Shown one piece after another: positions 44,434-57,618 of a DNA stretch of 64,000 nucleotides (its first letter is position 1; every line of letters starts with the position of its first letter). Under the pieces are notes generated by a model. The model did no database searches. It was not told where the DNA came from and worked only from the letters and a program-made list of their open reading frames with translations. The stretch comes from Acidimangrovimonas pyrenivorans (GTDB lineage: Bacteria; Pseudomonadota; Alphaproteobacteria; Rhodobacterales; Rhodobacteraceae). The stretch covers positions 1 through 64,000 of the forward strand of contig NZ_JBHRSK010000016.1 in NCBI RefSeq assembly GCF_042643245.1. Direction: 5' to 3'. The position numbers and the translations under genes were made by a program.

Positions 44434-45218
44434 TCGATCGCCTTGAAGAAGCGGTCGGGGCGCCAGGTCCAGAAGTAGAACAGCGAGCGCCCGGCGGAGG
44501 AGAAGATCACCCGGTCGGCACGGCCGATCAGGTTCGCGGCCGGGACGAAGCCCACCCCGCCGACGGCCTGCGAGAAACGGCTGTCCTCGGAGTTGTCGCG
44601 GTTGTCGCCCATGAAGAAAAATTCGCCCTTGGGCACGGTGAAGACCGGCGTGTTATCGGCCGGGCCGTGCTGCTCGATATTCAGGATATCGTGGCTCACC
44701 CCGTTGGGCAGCGTCTCGCGGAAGCGGTCCTTGATGCAGGTGCCGCCCTCGCCCACCGGCGCGTTCTCGCAGCGCGGGTAATGGCCGACGGGGCCCTGCG
44801 GCGCGTAGGTCTCGTCGAACTGGCCGGCCGGGGTCACCTTCACTGGCTTGTCGTTGATGTAGAGCAGCCCGTCCTTCATCTGGATGCGATCGCCGGGCAG
44901 GCCGATCAGCCGCTTGATGAAGTCGGCGCCGTTGACCGGGTGGCGGAAGACGACGACGTCGCCGCGCTTGGGTTCGGAGGCGAAGATGCGGCCCGAGATC
45001 GGGCACATGCTGAACGGGCAGGAATACCTGGAATAGCCGTAGGCCATCTTGTTGACGAAGAGGAAATCGCCGATCAGCAGCGTGTCCTTCATCGAGCCCG
45101 AGGGGATCCAGAACGGCTGGAAGAACAGGGTGCGGAAGATCCCCGCGATCAGTAGCGCATAGACGATCGTCTTGATGGTCTCGACGATGCCGTCACCGCC
45201 CTCTGCCTTGCTCGCCAT
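44430..45218 (-). CDS. lepB: Signal peptidase I
   Basis: Membrane-bound protease that removes signal peptides, 262 aa. One N-terminal membrane helix (IVYALLIAGIFRTLFF) precedes the catalytic PSGSMKDTLLIGD (Ser about 42); the general-base lysine is in DFIKRLIGLPGD. FFMGDNRDNSEDSR is the family box E. The start MASKAEGGDG at 45218 has GGAG upstream; earlier in-frame residues are not conserved. It heads the coupled lepB-rnc pair. Confidence 0.97.
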   Translation of the reverse strand: MASKAEGGDGIVETIKTIVYALLIAGIFRTLFFQPFWIPSGSMKDTLLIGDFLFVNKMAYGYSRYSCPFSMCPISGRIFASEPKRGDVVVFRHPVNGADFIKRLIGLPGDRIQMKDGLLYINDKPVKVTPAGQFDETYAPQGPVGHYPRCENAPVGEGGTCIKDRFRETLPNGVSHDILNIEQHGPADNTPVFTVPKGEFFFMGDNRDNSEDSRFSQAVGGVGFVPAANLIGRADRVIFSSAGRSLFYFWTWRPDRFFKAIE

Positions 45219-45312
45219 GTGCGCTCCTGCCTGCTGCTCTGGTCGGGTCCGTTGGTCGGTCCGGATGACGGGTTGAAGTCCGGCGCTACATGCGCGGGAA
45301 CCATTGGTGAAG

Positions 45313-45756
45313 TCAAGTTTCGTTGGGGTCAACTGTTCGCGGAGCCGCCTCCGGATCGGCAAGCGGCCGCGCCTCGATCACCACGAAGGCCTGGGCCCAG
45401 GGATGATCGTCGGTCAGGGTGACATGGACGATGGCCTCGTGGCCCGGCGGCGTCATCGCCGCCAGCCGCTCGGCCGCCCAGCCGGTCAGCGCCATCACCG
45501 GCTGGCCGCTGCGCAAGTTCGCCACCCCCATGTCGCGCCAGGCGATGCCCATGCGCAGCCCGGTGCCCAGCGCCTTGGAACAGGCCTCCTTGGCAGCCCA
45601 GCGTTTGGCATAGGTGCCGGCGACGTCCTTGCGGCGTTCGGCCTTGCGCTGCTCGATCTCGGTGAAGACCCGGTCGCGGAACCGGTCGCCGAAACGGTCG
45701 AGCGTCGCCTGGATGCGCTCGATATTGCACAGGTCGGTGCCGATGCCGAGGATCAT
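45313..45756 (-). CDS. acpS: Holo-[acyl-carrier-protein] synthase
   Basis: Transfers 4'-phosphopantetheine from CoA to acyl carrier protein, 147 aa. Metal-binding Asp 8 is in GIGTDLCNIERIQ and the catalytic glutamate lies in KRWAAKEACSKALGTG. The rest (VTLTDDHPWAQAFVVIEA) fits family length. It starts two bases after the stop of the LysE-type gene (45758), within the pdxJ-lysE-acpS run. Confidence 0.96.
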   Translation of the reverse strand: MILGIGTDLCNIERIQATLDRFGDRFRDRVFTEIEQRKAERRKDVAGTYAKRWAAKEACSKALGTGLRMGIAWRDMGVANLRSGQPVMALTGWAAERLAAMTPPGHEAIVHVTLTDDHPWAQAFVVIEARPLADPEAAPRTVDPNET

Positions 45757-45757
45757 C

Positions 45758-46378
45758 TCAGACCCGCAGCCGGGCGGTCAGGATCTCGAAGCTGGCGACG
45801 CCGAACAGCGCCCCGAAGGCGCCGTCGAACCAGCGCCGCAGCCGCGCGTAGCCACGGGCGACGCGGGGGATCGAGAACAGCAGCGCGTAGCCGTGGAAGA
45901 CGGTGGCCGAGACCGAGATCAGGCACAGGAACAGGGTCCAGACATCCGCGCCACCGGCACCGGGCGGCAAGGCGATGGCATAGATCGCGCCCCAGGCCAG
46001 CACCGCCTTGGGGTTGGTCAGGTGCAGCAGCATCCCCCTGGCGAAGAGCCGCCGGCGCCCGGTCGCGGCCGCGGTGGCAAGCCAGGGCCGGGCCGCCCGT
46101 TTCAGCGATTTCAGCGCCAGGAACAGCAGGTAGCCGGCGCCGGCATAGCGGATCCCCTCGAACATCCAGGCATTGGCCAGCATCACCGCGCTCAGCCCCA
46201 GCCCGGCGGCGACGCCCCAGCTGGCCGAGCCGCAGGTGATCCCGGCGGCCAGCGTCAGCGCCGCCCGGCGCCCGTGCGACATCGCGGTTTGCGAGATCGC
46301 CAGCGTCGCCGGCCCCGGGCTGCCACCGGCCAGCGCCCAGCCCAGCAGGATCAGGCCGACATGGGCCGGGGCCAGCAT
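45758..46378 (-). CDS. LysE-family translocator
   Basis: Inner-membrane exporter-type protein of 206 aa with about six membrane helices. The family start LILLGWALAGGSPGPATLAI is followed by AMSHGRRAALTLAAGITCGS and a loop-rich middle, then HLTNPKAVLAWGAIYAIALP, all typical of RhtB/LysE proteins that export amino acids or homoserine lactones. Its ATG shares one base with the pdxJ stop (TGATG), so it is translationally coupled to pdxJ. The specific substrate is unknown. Confidence 0.9.
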   Translation of the reverse strand: MLAPAHVGLILLGWALAGGSPGPATLAISQTAMSHGRRAALTLAAGITCGSASWGVAAGLGLSAVMLANAWMFEGIRYAGAGYLLFLALKSLKRAARPWLATAAATGRRRLFARGMLLHLTNPKAVLAWGAIYAIALPPGAGGADVWTLFLCLISVSATVFHGYALLFSIPRVARGYARLRRWFDGAFGALFGVASFEILTARLRV

Positions 46379-47133
46379 CAGCCCCGCGCCTCGTCCATCA
46401 GCCGCCGCATTTCCTCGATCGCCGGCACCAGGCCGCGGAAGATCGCCTCGCCGATCAGGAAATGGCCGATATTCAGTTCCACCACCTGCGGGAAGGCGGC
46501 GATCGGGGCGACCGTCTCGTAGGTCAGGCCGTGGCCGGCATGGACCTCGAGCCCGAGCTCGGCGGCATAGGCGGCCATGTCGCGCAGCCGCTCGAGTTCC
46601 TCGTCGCGGGCGGCGAAGCGGCCCTCGTAATGGAAGTCGCAATAGGCGCCGGTATGCAGCTCGACCACCGCCGCGCCGATCCGGGCCGCGGCCTCGACCT
46701 GGGCCTTGTCGGCGGCGATGAACAGCGACACCCGGCAGCCGGCATCGCGCAGCGGCGCGATGAAATGGGCCAGCCGGTTCTCCTCGCGCGCCACTTCGAG
46801 GCCGCCCTCGGTGGTCCGCTCCTCGCGCTTCTCGGGCACCAGGCAGATGGCGTGCGGCTTGTGGCGCAGGGCGATCTCCTGCATCTCGGCCGTCGCCGCC
46901 ATCTCGAGGTTCAGCGGCACGCTCAGCGTCGCCATCAGGTTGTCGATATCGGCGTCCGAGATATGGCGCCTATCCTCGCGCAGATGGGCGGTGATGCCGT
47001 CGGCCCCGGCCTCCTCGGCCAGCTTGGCAGCGCGCGCCGGATCGGGATAGGCCGAGCCGCGGGCGTTGCGCACCGTGGCCACGTGGTCGATGTTCACGCC
47101 GAGGCGCAGTTTGCCGCCGATACCGTCCGTCAT
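46378..47133 (-). CDS. pdxJ: Pyridoxine 5'-phosphate synthase
   Basis: Condenses 1-deoxyxylulose 5-phosphate with 3-amino-2-oxopropyl phosphate to pyridoxine 5'-phosphate, 251 aa. Conserved parts: LGVNIDHVATVRNARG near the start, ADGITAHLREDRRHISD, LNLEMAATAEM, and GHGLTYETVAPIAAFPQVVE with NIGHFLIGEAIFRGL at the end. It begins the pdxJ-lysE-acpS cluster, all overlapping or nearly so, as expected of an operon. Confidence 0.97.
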   Translation of the reverse strand: MTDGIGGKLRLGVNIDHVATVRNARGSAYPDPARAAKLAEEAGADGITAHLREDRRHISDADIDNLMATLSVPLNLEMAATAEMQEIALRHKPHAICLVPEKREERTTEGGLEVAREENRLAHFIAPLRDAGCRVSLFIAADKAQVEAAARIGAAVVELHTGAYCDFHYEGRFAARDEELERLRDMAAYAAELGLEVHAGHGLTYETVAPIAAFPQVVELNIGHFLIGEAIFRGLVPAIEEMRRLMDEARG

Positions 47134-47192
47134 TGCCGTCCCCTCTCAAGCTTCAGCGCAGATCACCCCGGCGGCGCGGCAAGGTCAAGCCG

Positions 47193-47951
47193 TCAGCCGG
47201 CGCTTTCGCCCGGTTTCCGCCCGCTGGAGGCGGCGACCCCGGTCGTAGTCGCGGTCCCGGCGGCGGGCTTGGCCAGCGGCGCGGGGGCGATCCGGGCCGC
47301 CGCCTGCGCCTCGGCCTCGGCGGCCAGCGCGGCCTTGATCTCGCGCTGCTTCTCGACCCGCTCCATCAGCTTCTTCTGGCGCCGCTTCTGATAGGCGCCG
47401 ATCACCGGCAGGCTGAGATAGTAGCCGGCCAGCGCCGCCACGATCCCCGGCCCCAGCCCGCCGATGAAATAGGGCCAGAAGACGCGGTGGAAAAAGCGGA
47501 TCAGGTTGTCCCAATGCGGCGCCTCGGCCGTGAACAGGGCAAGCAGGTTGTCCCACAGCTCGACCGAGGCACCGGCGAAGGCGTCGACGATGCTGTGCAA
47601 CGGCATCCCGCCGGGCAGGTGCAGGATGCGACTGCCGAGCTCGACCGAGACGGTCATGATCAGCGGGAAGGTCAGCGGGTTGCCGACGAAGGTGGCCAGC
47701 AACGCCGCCACCATGTTGCCGCGCATCAGCCAGGCCAGGCAGACGGCGATGACGAAATGGAAACCGAAGAACGGGGTGAAGGAGACGACGATGCCGGCGG
47801 CGATGCCGCGGGCGATGCGGTGCGGCTTGTCGGGCAGCCGGCGCAGGCGGTGGATGATGTAGGAGACGGCGCGAATCCAGCCACCCCGAGGATAGATCGC
47901 ATGGCCGATCGCCTGCGCCCAGGACCGCTTGCTGCGCCTCTTGAATACCAC
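47193..47951 (-). CDS. DUF2062 domain membrane protein
   Basis: About 252 aa. The DUF2062 core has PHRIARGIAAGIVVSFTPFF, then GFHFVIAVCLAWLMRGN and ATFVGNPLTFPLIMTVSVEL, followed by a last membrane pair (PYFIGGLGPGIVAALAGYYL). The C-terminus is a basic, Ala/Glu-rich helix (RRQKKLMERVEKQREIKAAL) and a low-complexity tail. I choose a GTG at 47951 (VVFKRRSKRSW) with GGGGGAA upstream; longer in-frame starts would run into the rel gene. Function unknown; it lies between pdxJ and rel. Confidence 0.8.
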   Translation of the reverse strand: MVFKRRSKRSWAQAIGHAIYPRGGWIRAVSYIIHRLRRLPDKPHRIARGIAAGIVVSFTPFFGFHFVIAVCLAWLMRGNMVAALLATFVGNPLTFPLIMTVSVELGSRILHLPGGMPLHSIVDAFAGASVELWDNLLALFTAEAPHWDNLIRFFHRVFWPYFIGGLGPGIVAALAGYYLSLPVIGAYQKRRQKKLMERVEKQREIKAALAAEAEAQAAARIAPAPLAKPAAGTATTTGVAASSGRKPGESAG

Positions 47952-48018
47952 CCGACCGTTCCCCCGGTCCCGAAGGCCGGCCTGGCGGCCGGCGCGAAAT
48001 GCGGGGTCAGCCGGGCCG

Positions 48019-50142
48019 TCAGGGCTTGCGGCTGAGATCCCTGTAACGTTCAAGCTGCGCCACGTCGCTTTCCGCCTCGAGCGCCGTCATGACGTTGTGC
48101 AGATGCTCGACATCGCGCAGGTCCACCTCGATGATCAGGCGATAGAAATCGGGCTTCCTGTCGACGAAGTGCAGGTCCGAGATATTGGCCTTCTGCTCGC
48201 CGATCAAGGTGCAAATGTGGCCCAGGACCCCGGCGTCGTTGCTGATCGTGACATTGAAGCTGACGGTATGCACCGCCGGGTGGCGGCCGGCGGTCCAGTG
48301 CAGGTCGACCCAGCGGCTGGGCTGTTCCTCGAACTCGGCCAGCGCCGGGCAGTCGATGGCGTGGACGATGACGCCCTGGCCGCGATAGGTGATGCCGACG
48401 ATGCGCTCGCCCGGGACCGGCTGGCAGCAATTGGCGCGGCGATAGGTCTGGCCCGGCGACAGGCCGACGACCGGGCGGCGGGCGTCGACCTCCTCGGCCG
48501 GCGCGATCGAGGCCAGCTCGGGGTAGAGCGCCTCGACCACCTTGCCCGCCGACAGCTCGGCGCTGCCCAGCCGGGCCAGCAACTCGGTCGAATCCGGCAG
48601 GCCCAGTGTCTTGGCGGCGGTGCGCAGCGCCTTGTCGGTGGCCTTCTTGCCGACATGCTCGAAGGCGACGCGGGCCAGCTCCTGTCCCAGCTTGACGAAG
48701 CGGCCCTTGTCCTCTTCGCGCAAGGACCGCCGGATCGCCGACTTGGCCCGGCCGGTGACGACGATGTCGATCCAGGTCGCCTGCGGGCGCTGGCCCTCGG
48801 CGGTGATGATCTCGACCGACTGGCCGTTCTTGAGCCGGGTCCACAGCGGCACCCGGATGCCGTCGACCTTGGCCGAGACGCAGGAATTGCCGATCCGGGT
48901 GTGGATCGCATAGGCGTAATCGAGCGGCGTCGCCCCCTTGGGCAGCTGCACCACGTCGCCCTTGGGCGTGAAGCAGAACACCTGGTCGGTATACATCTCG
49001 AGCTTGACGTTCTCGAGGAACTCGCTGTGATCCTCGCCGTTGTCGAACCGCTCGGTCATGGTTGTGATCCAGCGGGCCGGATCGACGGCAAAGGGGTTCT
49101 GGGCCCGCACCCCGTCGCGATAGGACCAGTGCGCGGCAACGCCGGCCTCGGCGACCTCGTGCATCTGGCGGGTGCGGATCTGGACCTCGACCCGCTTGCC
49201 ATCGCGGCCCGACACCGTGGTGTGGATCGAGCGGTAGCCGTTCGATTTCGGCTGGCTGATGTAGTCCTTGAACCGGCCCGGCACCGCCCGCCAACGCTGG
49301 TGGATCACCCCCAGCACGCGGTAGCAGTCGGCCTCGTTATGGGTGATGACGCGGAAACCGTAGATGTCGGACAGGCGCGAGAAGGCGAGGTCCTTCTCCT
49401 GCATCTTGCGCCAGATCGAGTAGGGCTTCTTGGCGCGGCCGTAGACATCGGCCTCGATCCCGGCCTTGTCCAGTTCCAGCCGGATGTCGGCGGTGATCTT
49501 GTGGACCACGTCGCCGGTTTCCTTCTGCAGCGTGATGAAGCGCCGGATGATCGAGCTGCGGCCCTCGGGGTTGAGCACCCGGAAGGACAGGTCTTCCAGT
49601 TCCTCGCGCATCCACTGCATGCCCATGCGGCCGGCCAGCGGGGCGAAGATGTCCATCGTCTCGCGCGCCTTCTGGGCCTGCTTCTCGGGCCGCATCGACT
49701 TGATGGTGCGCATGTTGTGCAGACGGTCGGCCAGCTTGACCAGAATCACCCGCAGGTCGCGCGACATCGCAATCAGGAGCTTGCGGAAGTTCTCGGCCTG
49801 CTTCGCCTCGGAGGAGGACAGCTGCAGGTTGGTCAGCTTGGTGACGCCGTCGACCAGCTCGGCGATCTGCTCGCCGAACAGCCGCGCGACCTCGGAATAG
49901 GTCGACTTGGTGTCCTCGATCGTGTCGTGCAAGAGCGCGGTGGCGATGCTGGCGTCGTCGAGCCGCTGCTCGGTCAGGATCGCCGCCACCGCGACCGGAT
50001 GGGTGAAATAGGGCTCGCCCGACTGGCGGAACTGGCCCTCGTGCATCTCCTGCCCGTAGGCATAGGCCCTGCGGATCAGGTCGGCATCGGTATGCGGGTT
50101 GTAGTTGCGGACCAGCGCGATCAGGTCTTCGACGTCGATCAT
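48019..50142 (-). CDS. Bifunctional (p)ppGpp synthetase/hydrolase (Rel/SpoT)
   Basis: Single RelA/SpoT homologue of 707 aa controlling the stringent response. The N-terminal HD hydrolase is intact: His 48 in FTHPVAVAAIL and His-Asp 72-73 plus Glu-Asp 77-78 in LLHDTIEDT. The synthetase domain has FSRLSDIYGFRVITHNEADC and SQPKSNGYRSIHTTV, also intact. A TGS domain (VQLPKGATPLDYAYAIHTRI), a helical/zinc-finger-like region (RRANCCQPVPGERIVG) and an ACT domain (FNVTISNDAGVLGHICTLIG) follow. Both activities are expected, as in most alphaproteobacteria. It lies downstream of rpoZ. Confidence 0.96.
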   Translation of the reverse strand: MIDVEDLIALVRNYNPHTDADLIRRAYAYGQEMHEGQFRQSGEPYFTHPVAVAAILTEQRLDDASIATALLHDTIEDTKSTYSEVARLFGEQIAELVDGVTKLTNLQLSSSEAKQAENFRKLLIAMSRDLRVILVKLADRLHNMRTIKSMRPEKQAQKARETMDIFAPLAGRMGMQWMREELEDLSFRVLNPEGRSSIIRRFITLQKETGDVVHKITADIRLELDKAGIEADVYGRAKKPYSIWRKMQEKDLAFSRLSDIYGFRVITHNEADCYRVLGVIHQRWRAVPGRFKDYISQPKSNGYRSIHTTVSGRDGKRVEVQIRTRQMHEVAEAGVAAHWSYRDGVRAQNPFAVDPARWITTMTERFDNGEDHSEFLENVKLEMYTDQVFCFTPKGDVVQLPKGATPLDYAYAIHTRIGNSCVSAKVDGIRVPLWTRLKNGQSVEIITAEGQRPQATWIDIVVTGRAKSAIRRSLREEDKGRFVKLGQELARVAFEHVGKKATDKALRTAAKTLGLPDSTELLARLGSAELSAGKVVEALYPELASIAPAEEVDARRPVVGLSPGQTYRRANCCQPVPGERIVGITYRGQGVIVHAIDCPALAEFEEQPSRWVDLHWTAGRHPAVHTVSFNVTISNDAGVLGHICTLIGEQKANISDLHFVDRKPDFYRLIIEVDLRDVEHLHNVMTALEAESDVAQLERYRDLSRKP

Positions 50143-50176
50143 CCCGGCCGCATCCCGTTCGGGCGCTGGTGGCGCC

Positions 50177-50530
50177 TCAGCCCTGGCCCTGGGCCTGCAT
50201 CAGCGCCCGCAGCAGCTTCTCTTCCGACATGTCGTCCTGGTCGGGCTTGTCGGATTCGCCGCTCATCAGCAGCGCCATCGAATCCTCTTCGGGCTCGTCG
50301 ACCTCGATCTGGGTCTGGTAGCTCTCGATCATCCGCTCGCGCAGCGATTCGGCCGACTGGGTCTCCTCGGCGATCTCGCGCAGGCTCACGACCGGGTTCT
50401 TGTCGTTGTCGCGCTCGACCGTCAGCGGCCCGCCCGCGGCGATCTCGCGCGCACGATGCGCGGCCAGCATCACCAGCTCGAACCGGTTCGGAACCTTGTC
50501 AACGCAATCTTCGACCGTCACGCGGGCCAT
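50177..50530 (-). CDS. rpoZ: RNA polymerase omega subunit
   Basis: 117-aa omega subunit. The family start MARVTVEDCVDKVPNRFELV and AHRAREIAAGG with NPVVSLREIAEE are clear. The C-terminal half is an acidic extension (IEVDEPEEDSMALLMSGESD), longer than in E. coli (91 aa), as is common in alphaproteobacteria. The ATG at 50530 is preferred; an ATG four codons earlier is in frame. Position directly upstream of rel matches the conserved rpoZ-spoT order and the ppGpp-binding role of omega. Confidence 0.96.
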   Translation of the reverse strand: MARVTVEDCVDKVPNRFELVMLAAHRAREIAAGGPLTVERDNDKNPVVSLREIAEETQSAESLRERMIESYQTQIEVDEPEEDSMALLMSGESDKPDQDDMSEEKLLRALMQAQGQG

Positions 50531-50693
50531 GGGCAACTCCAATTCGGGTTTGGGGCGTGGAGCGGCCTATGTAAGGCCTCCATCGCCCCTTGACAAGCGT
50601 TGAATCCGGCCCCGCGCGCGGTCGTGGCCCTGTTTTTTCTGGGCCCTCGGGCCCTCCCGCCGGCCCCCAGCGACCGGCTCGGCGCGCGGCTGG

Positions 50694-51278
50694 TCAGCCC
50701 TGCGACTCCGGCCTCGGGCGGACCGCGGCGCGCTCGTCCTGCGGTAGTGCGGCCAGCATCTCGGCCACCGTCAGCCCCAGCAGCGGGTGGCGCCAGTCCG
50801 GCGGCGCGACCTCGGCCAGCGGCACCAGGACGAAGGCGCGGTCCTGCATCCGCGGATGCGGCAGGATAAGCTGCCCGGGCGCGCGCGCGACCTGTTCCTC
50901 CGGCGGCAGGTCGCGCCAGGCCTGCTGGGTTTCGGCATCGGGGAGGACGGTTGCGCCGACGGCGATCAGGTCGAGATCGAGGGTCCGCATTCCCCAACGC
51001 TGGTCACGGGCCCGAGCGAATTCCGCCTCGACTTCATGCAGCCGTTGAAGCATCGCGGCAGGCGACATTTCCGCGCGCAGCCGTAACGCGGCATTCACAT
51101 AATCGGGACCGGCACCGGCCGGGAAACAGGCTGTGTCGAAATACCGACTCACCTGCTCGATAACCACACCTGCGCCGGAAAGCCTTTGAATCGCGGCGCG
51201 AATTGTCGCCTCGGGCGATCCCACCCGGGAGGGCAGGTTTCCGCCGAGTGCGACAAGAAAGATCTGGCCATTCAGCAT
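50694..51278 (-). CDS. folK: HPPK: 2-amino-4-hydroxy-6-hydroxymethyldihydropteridine diphosphokinase
   Basis: Transfers pyrophosphate to the pterin in folate synthesis, 194 aa. Signatures: FLVALGGNLPS at the N-terminus, VSRYFDTACFP, and the catalytic RTLDLDLIAVG followed by LILPHPRMQDRAFVLVPLAE. The ATG at 51278 gives the typical MLNGQIFLVALG start; upstream in-frame residues are not conserved. It is divergent from the NYN gene and about 160 bases upstream of rpoZ. Confidence 0.96.
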   Translation of the reverse strand: MLNGQIFLVALGGNLPSRVGSPEATIRAAIQRLSGAGVVIEQVSRYFDTACFPAGAGPDYVNAALRLRAEMSPAAMLQRLHEVEAEFARARDQRWGMRTLDLDLIAVGATVLPDAETQQAWRDLPPEEQVARAPGQLILPHPRMQDRAFVLVPLAEVAPPDWRHPLLGLTVAEMLAALPQDERAAVRPRPESQG

Positions 51279-51421
51279 TTTTGTGCAACACTTTCGTATA
51301 CACCTTCTTGCGCGAGGGGGGTTTTCGCCTATTTTCTCGCCAATCCGGTTTCGCATTTCAGTATACAAGTTACCCACTCACGGAAAGCGATTGCCGGTAA
51401 TAAATTTCGGAAGGACGACTC

Positions 51422-52000
51422 ATGTTTTACAAGGATGATCGTCTGGCACTGTTTATCGATGGGTCCAACCTCTACGCTGCGGCCAAGGCGCTCGGGTTCG
51501 ACATCGACTACAAGCTGCTCAGACAGGAGTTCATGCGCCGCGGCAAGCTTCTGCGTGCGTTCTACTACACGGCCCTGCTCGAGAACGACGACTACTCGCC
51601 GATTCGCCCGCTGGTTGACTGGCTGCACTACAACGGCTTCACCATGGTCACCAAGCCGGCGAAGGAATACACCGACAGCCAGGGCCGCCGGAAGGTCAAG
51701 GGCAACATGGATATCGAACTGACGGTCGACGCCATGGAACTGGCACCGCGGGTCGATCACATCGTGCTGTTCTCGGGCGATGGCGATTTTCGCCCATTGG
51801 TGGAAAGTCTGCAGCGCCAGGGCGTGCGTGTTTCCGTTGTGTCAACAATCCGCAGCCAGCCGCCGATGATCGCCGACGAGCTGCGTCGCCAGGCCGACAA
51901 CTTCATCGAGCTCGACGAGCTGCGCGAGGTGATCGGCCGGCCGCCGCGCGAGCCGCGCGAGCAACGCTTCGAACGAGAGGAAGTGAGCGCCGGCAACTGA
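51422..52000 (+). CDS. NYN domain protein (LabA/DUF88-like)
   Basis: 192-aa PIN-like nuclease-fold protein. Acidic residues of the NYN active site are visible: Asp 13 in ALFIDGSNLYAAAKAL, Asp in KGNMDIELTVDAMEL, and the pair in VLFSGDGDFRPLVESLQRQG. The C-terminal tail (REPREQRFEREEV) is charged and unstructured. GGAAGGA precedes the ATG. The fold predicts RNA cleavage or binding; the target is unknown. A strong terminator (52054-52091) follows. Confidence 0.92.
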   Translation: MFYKDDRLALFIDGSNLYAAAKALGFDIDYKLLRQEFMRRGKLLRAFYYTALLENDDYSPIRPLVDWLHYNGFTMVTKPAKEYTDSQGRRKVKGNMDIELTVDAMELAPRVDHIVLFSGDGDFRPLVESLQRQGVRVSVVSTIRSQPPMIADELRRQADNFIELDELREVIGRPPREPREQRFEREEVSAGN

Positions 52001-52053
52001 GCCCGGCGCAAAGAGATCGCTGCACGCCACTCACGGACAGCGATGTACGCTAG

Positions 52054-52091
52054 AAGGGCCGGAGCTTGGGGAAGCTCCGGCCCTTTCTTCT
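52054..52091 (+). terminator. Intrinsic terminator after the NYN gene
   Basis: A perfect 14-bp stem (52054-52067 with 52072-52085) with a GGGG loop, followed by TTTCTTCT. It lies 53 bases past the NYN stop and 26 bases beyond the convergent gltB stop. The stem is symmetric, so it may also help end gltB transcripts, although the minus side has a poorer T-tract. Confidence 0.85.
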
Positions 52092-52111
52092 CTGCCGCAA
52101 TCCTGTCGGCC

Positions 52112-56650
<4,539 letters not shown>

Positions 56651-56808
56651 CGTCGCTCTCCCTTTCCGAAGGGGCCCGGGGGTCCGGGCGATCTGTCTCT
56701 TGGCTGCCGTTCGGCAGGCTGAATGTCTCGACGCGGTGCTACCGCGTCACCAGGTGCCGGTCGGCGCGCGCCTTGGCGGGGCGGTCCGGCCTGAATTCGG
56801 TGTGAAAC

Positions 56809-57534
56809 TCATTGCGCCTCCCCGCCGCCGGGCAGCCTCAGGGACGACATCACCGTGTTGCAGTCGAAGATCGGCGTCGTGGCGCCGAAGCCGGTATCGC
56901 CCGGCTTGAGAATCCGCACCGGGGTATTGTCGAACCGGCTGGTGCCGCTCTCGTCTTCCCAGTCGCCCTTGCCCGACAGGAACAGGCGCAGCTCGGGCTG
57001 GACGTATTCATGGCCCGAGGACCGCCACAGCATCTTGCCGTCTTCGGCCCGCGCGGTGATCTCGAACTCGGTCTGCTTCAGCGTCACGCCGTCGACGACC
57101 TCGGTCTCGCCGGTCAGCCGGTCATGACCGGTGAAGTGGCGCAACTTGCCGCTGTCCGAGACGGTCGAGAAATCGTAGGCGTCGTAGCCCTTGGCCAGCA
57201 GATCGGTGAACGAGGCCGGATCGGCGGCACCGGCCTGCAGCACCTCGCGTTCGCGGGTCGACAGGTCGTAGCTTTCCACCCATTGCGTCTCGCGGTCGAT
57301 GCGGCTGACGAAATAGGGGCCGTTGGCGTTGAAATCGGCACGCCACTGGTCGCCCGGCTGGTCCTGGTCGCAGCGGTAGTGGTTCGAGACGACGCAGCCA
57401 TGCTGCTGCACGGTCAGGAAGGCGGTGCAGCCGCGCGGCGCGACGAAGGTGCCGGCCAGCGCGGGCAGCGCCAGCGCGCCCGCGATCAGGCCGCCCAGCA
57501 GCCCCGCTCTCGCCGTGATCGAAAGGTCCGTCAT
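56809..57534 (-). CDS. Secreted hypothetical protein between gltD and gltB
   Basis: 241-aa protein with an N-terminal signal peptide (GLLGGLIAGALALPALAG, cleavage near residue 27), so probably periplasmic. The mature part begins with a cysteine-containing segment (PRGCTAFLTVQQHGCVVSNH, YRCDQDQPGDQW) and contains GPYFVSRIDRETQWVESYDL, a central segment around TGETEVVDGVTLKQTEFEIT, and a final RILKPGDTGFGATTPIFDC. AAGGA precedes the ATG. I do not recognise a named family. Its place inside the glutamate synthase cluster is odd for a secreted protein; it may simply ride in the operon. Confidence 0.75.
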   Translation of the reverse strand: MTDLSITARAGLLGGLIAGALALPALAGTFVAPRGCTAFLTVQQHGCVVSNHYRCDQDQPGDQWRADFNANGPYFVSRIDRETQWVESYDLSTREREVLQAGAADPASFTDLLAKGYDAYDFSTVSDSGKLRHFTGHDRLTGETEVVDGVTLKQTEFEITARAEDGKMLWRSSGHEYVQPELRLFLSGKGDWEDESGTSRFDNTPVRILKPGDTGFGATTPIFDCNTVMSSLRLPGGGEAQ

Positions 57535-57618
57535 GTCGTTCCGTCCTTTCCGCCCAAGCCGGTTGTCACCGCCAAAAAAGGCTCTAACGCAGCTGAATCC
57601 GGGTCAGTCCCGGCCCTG

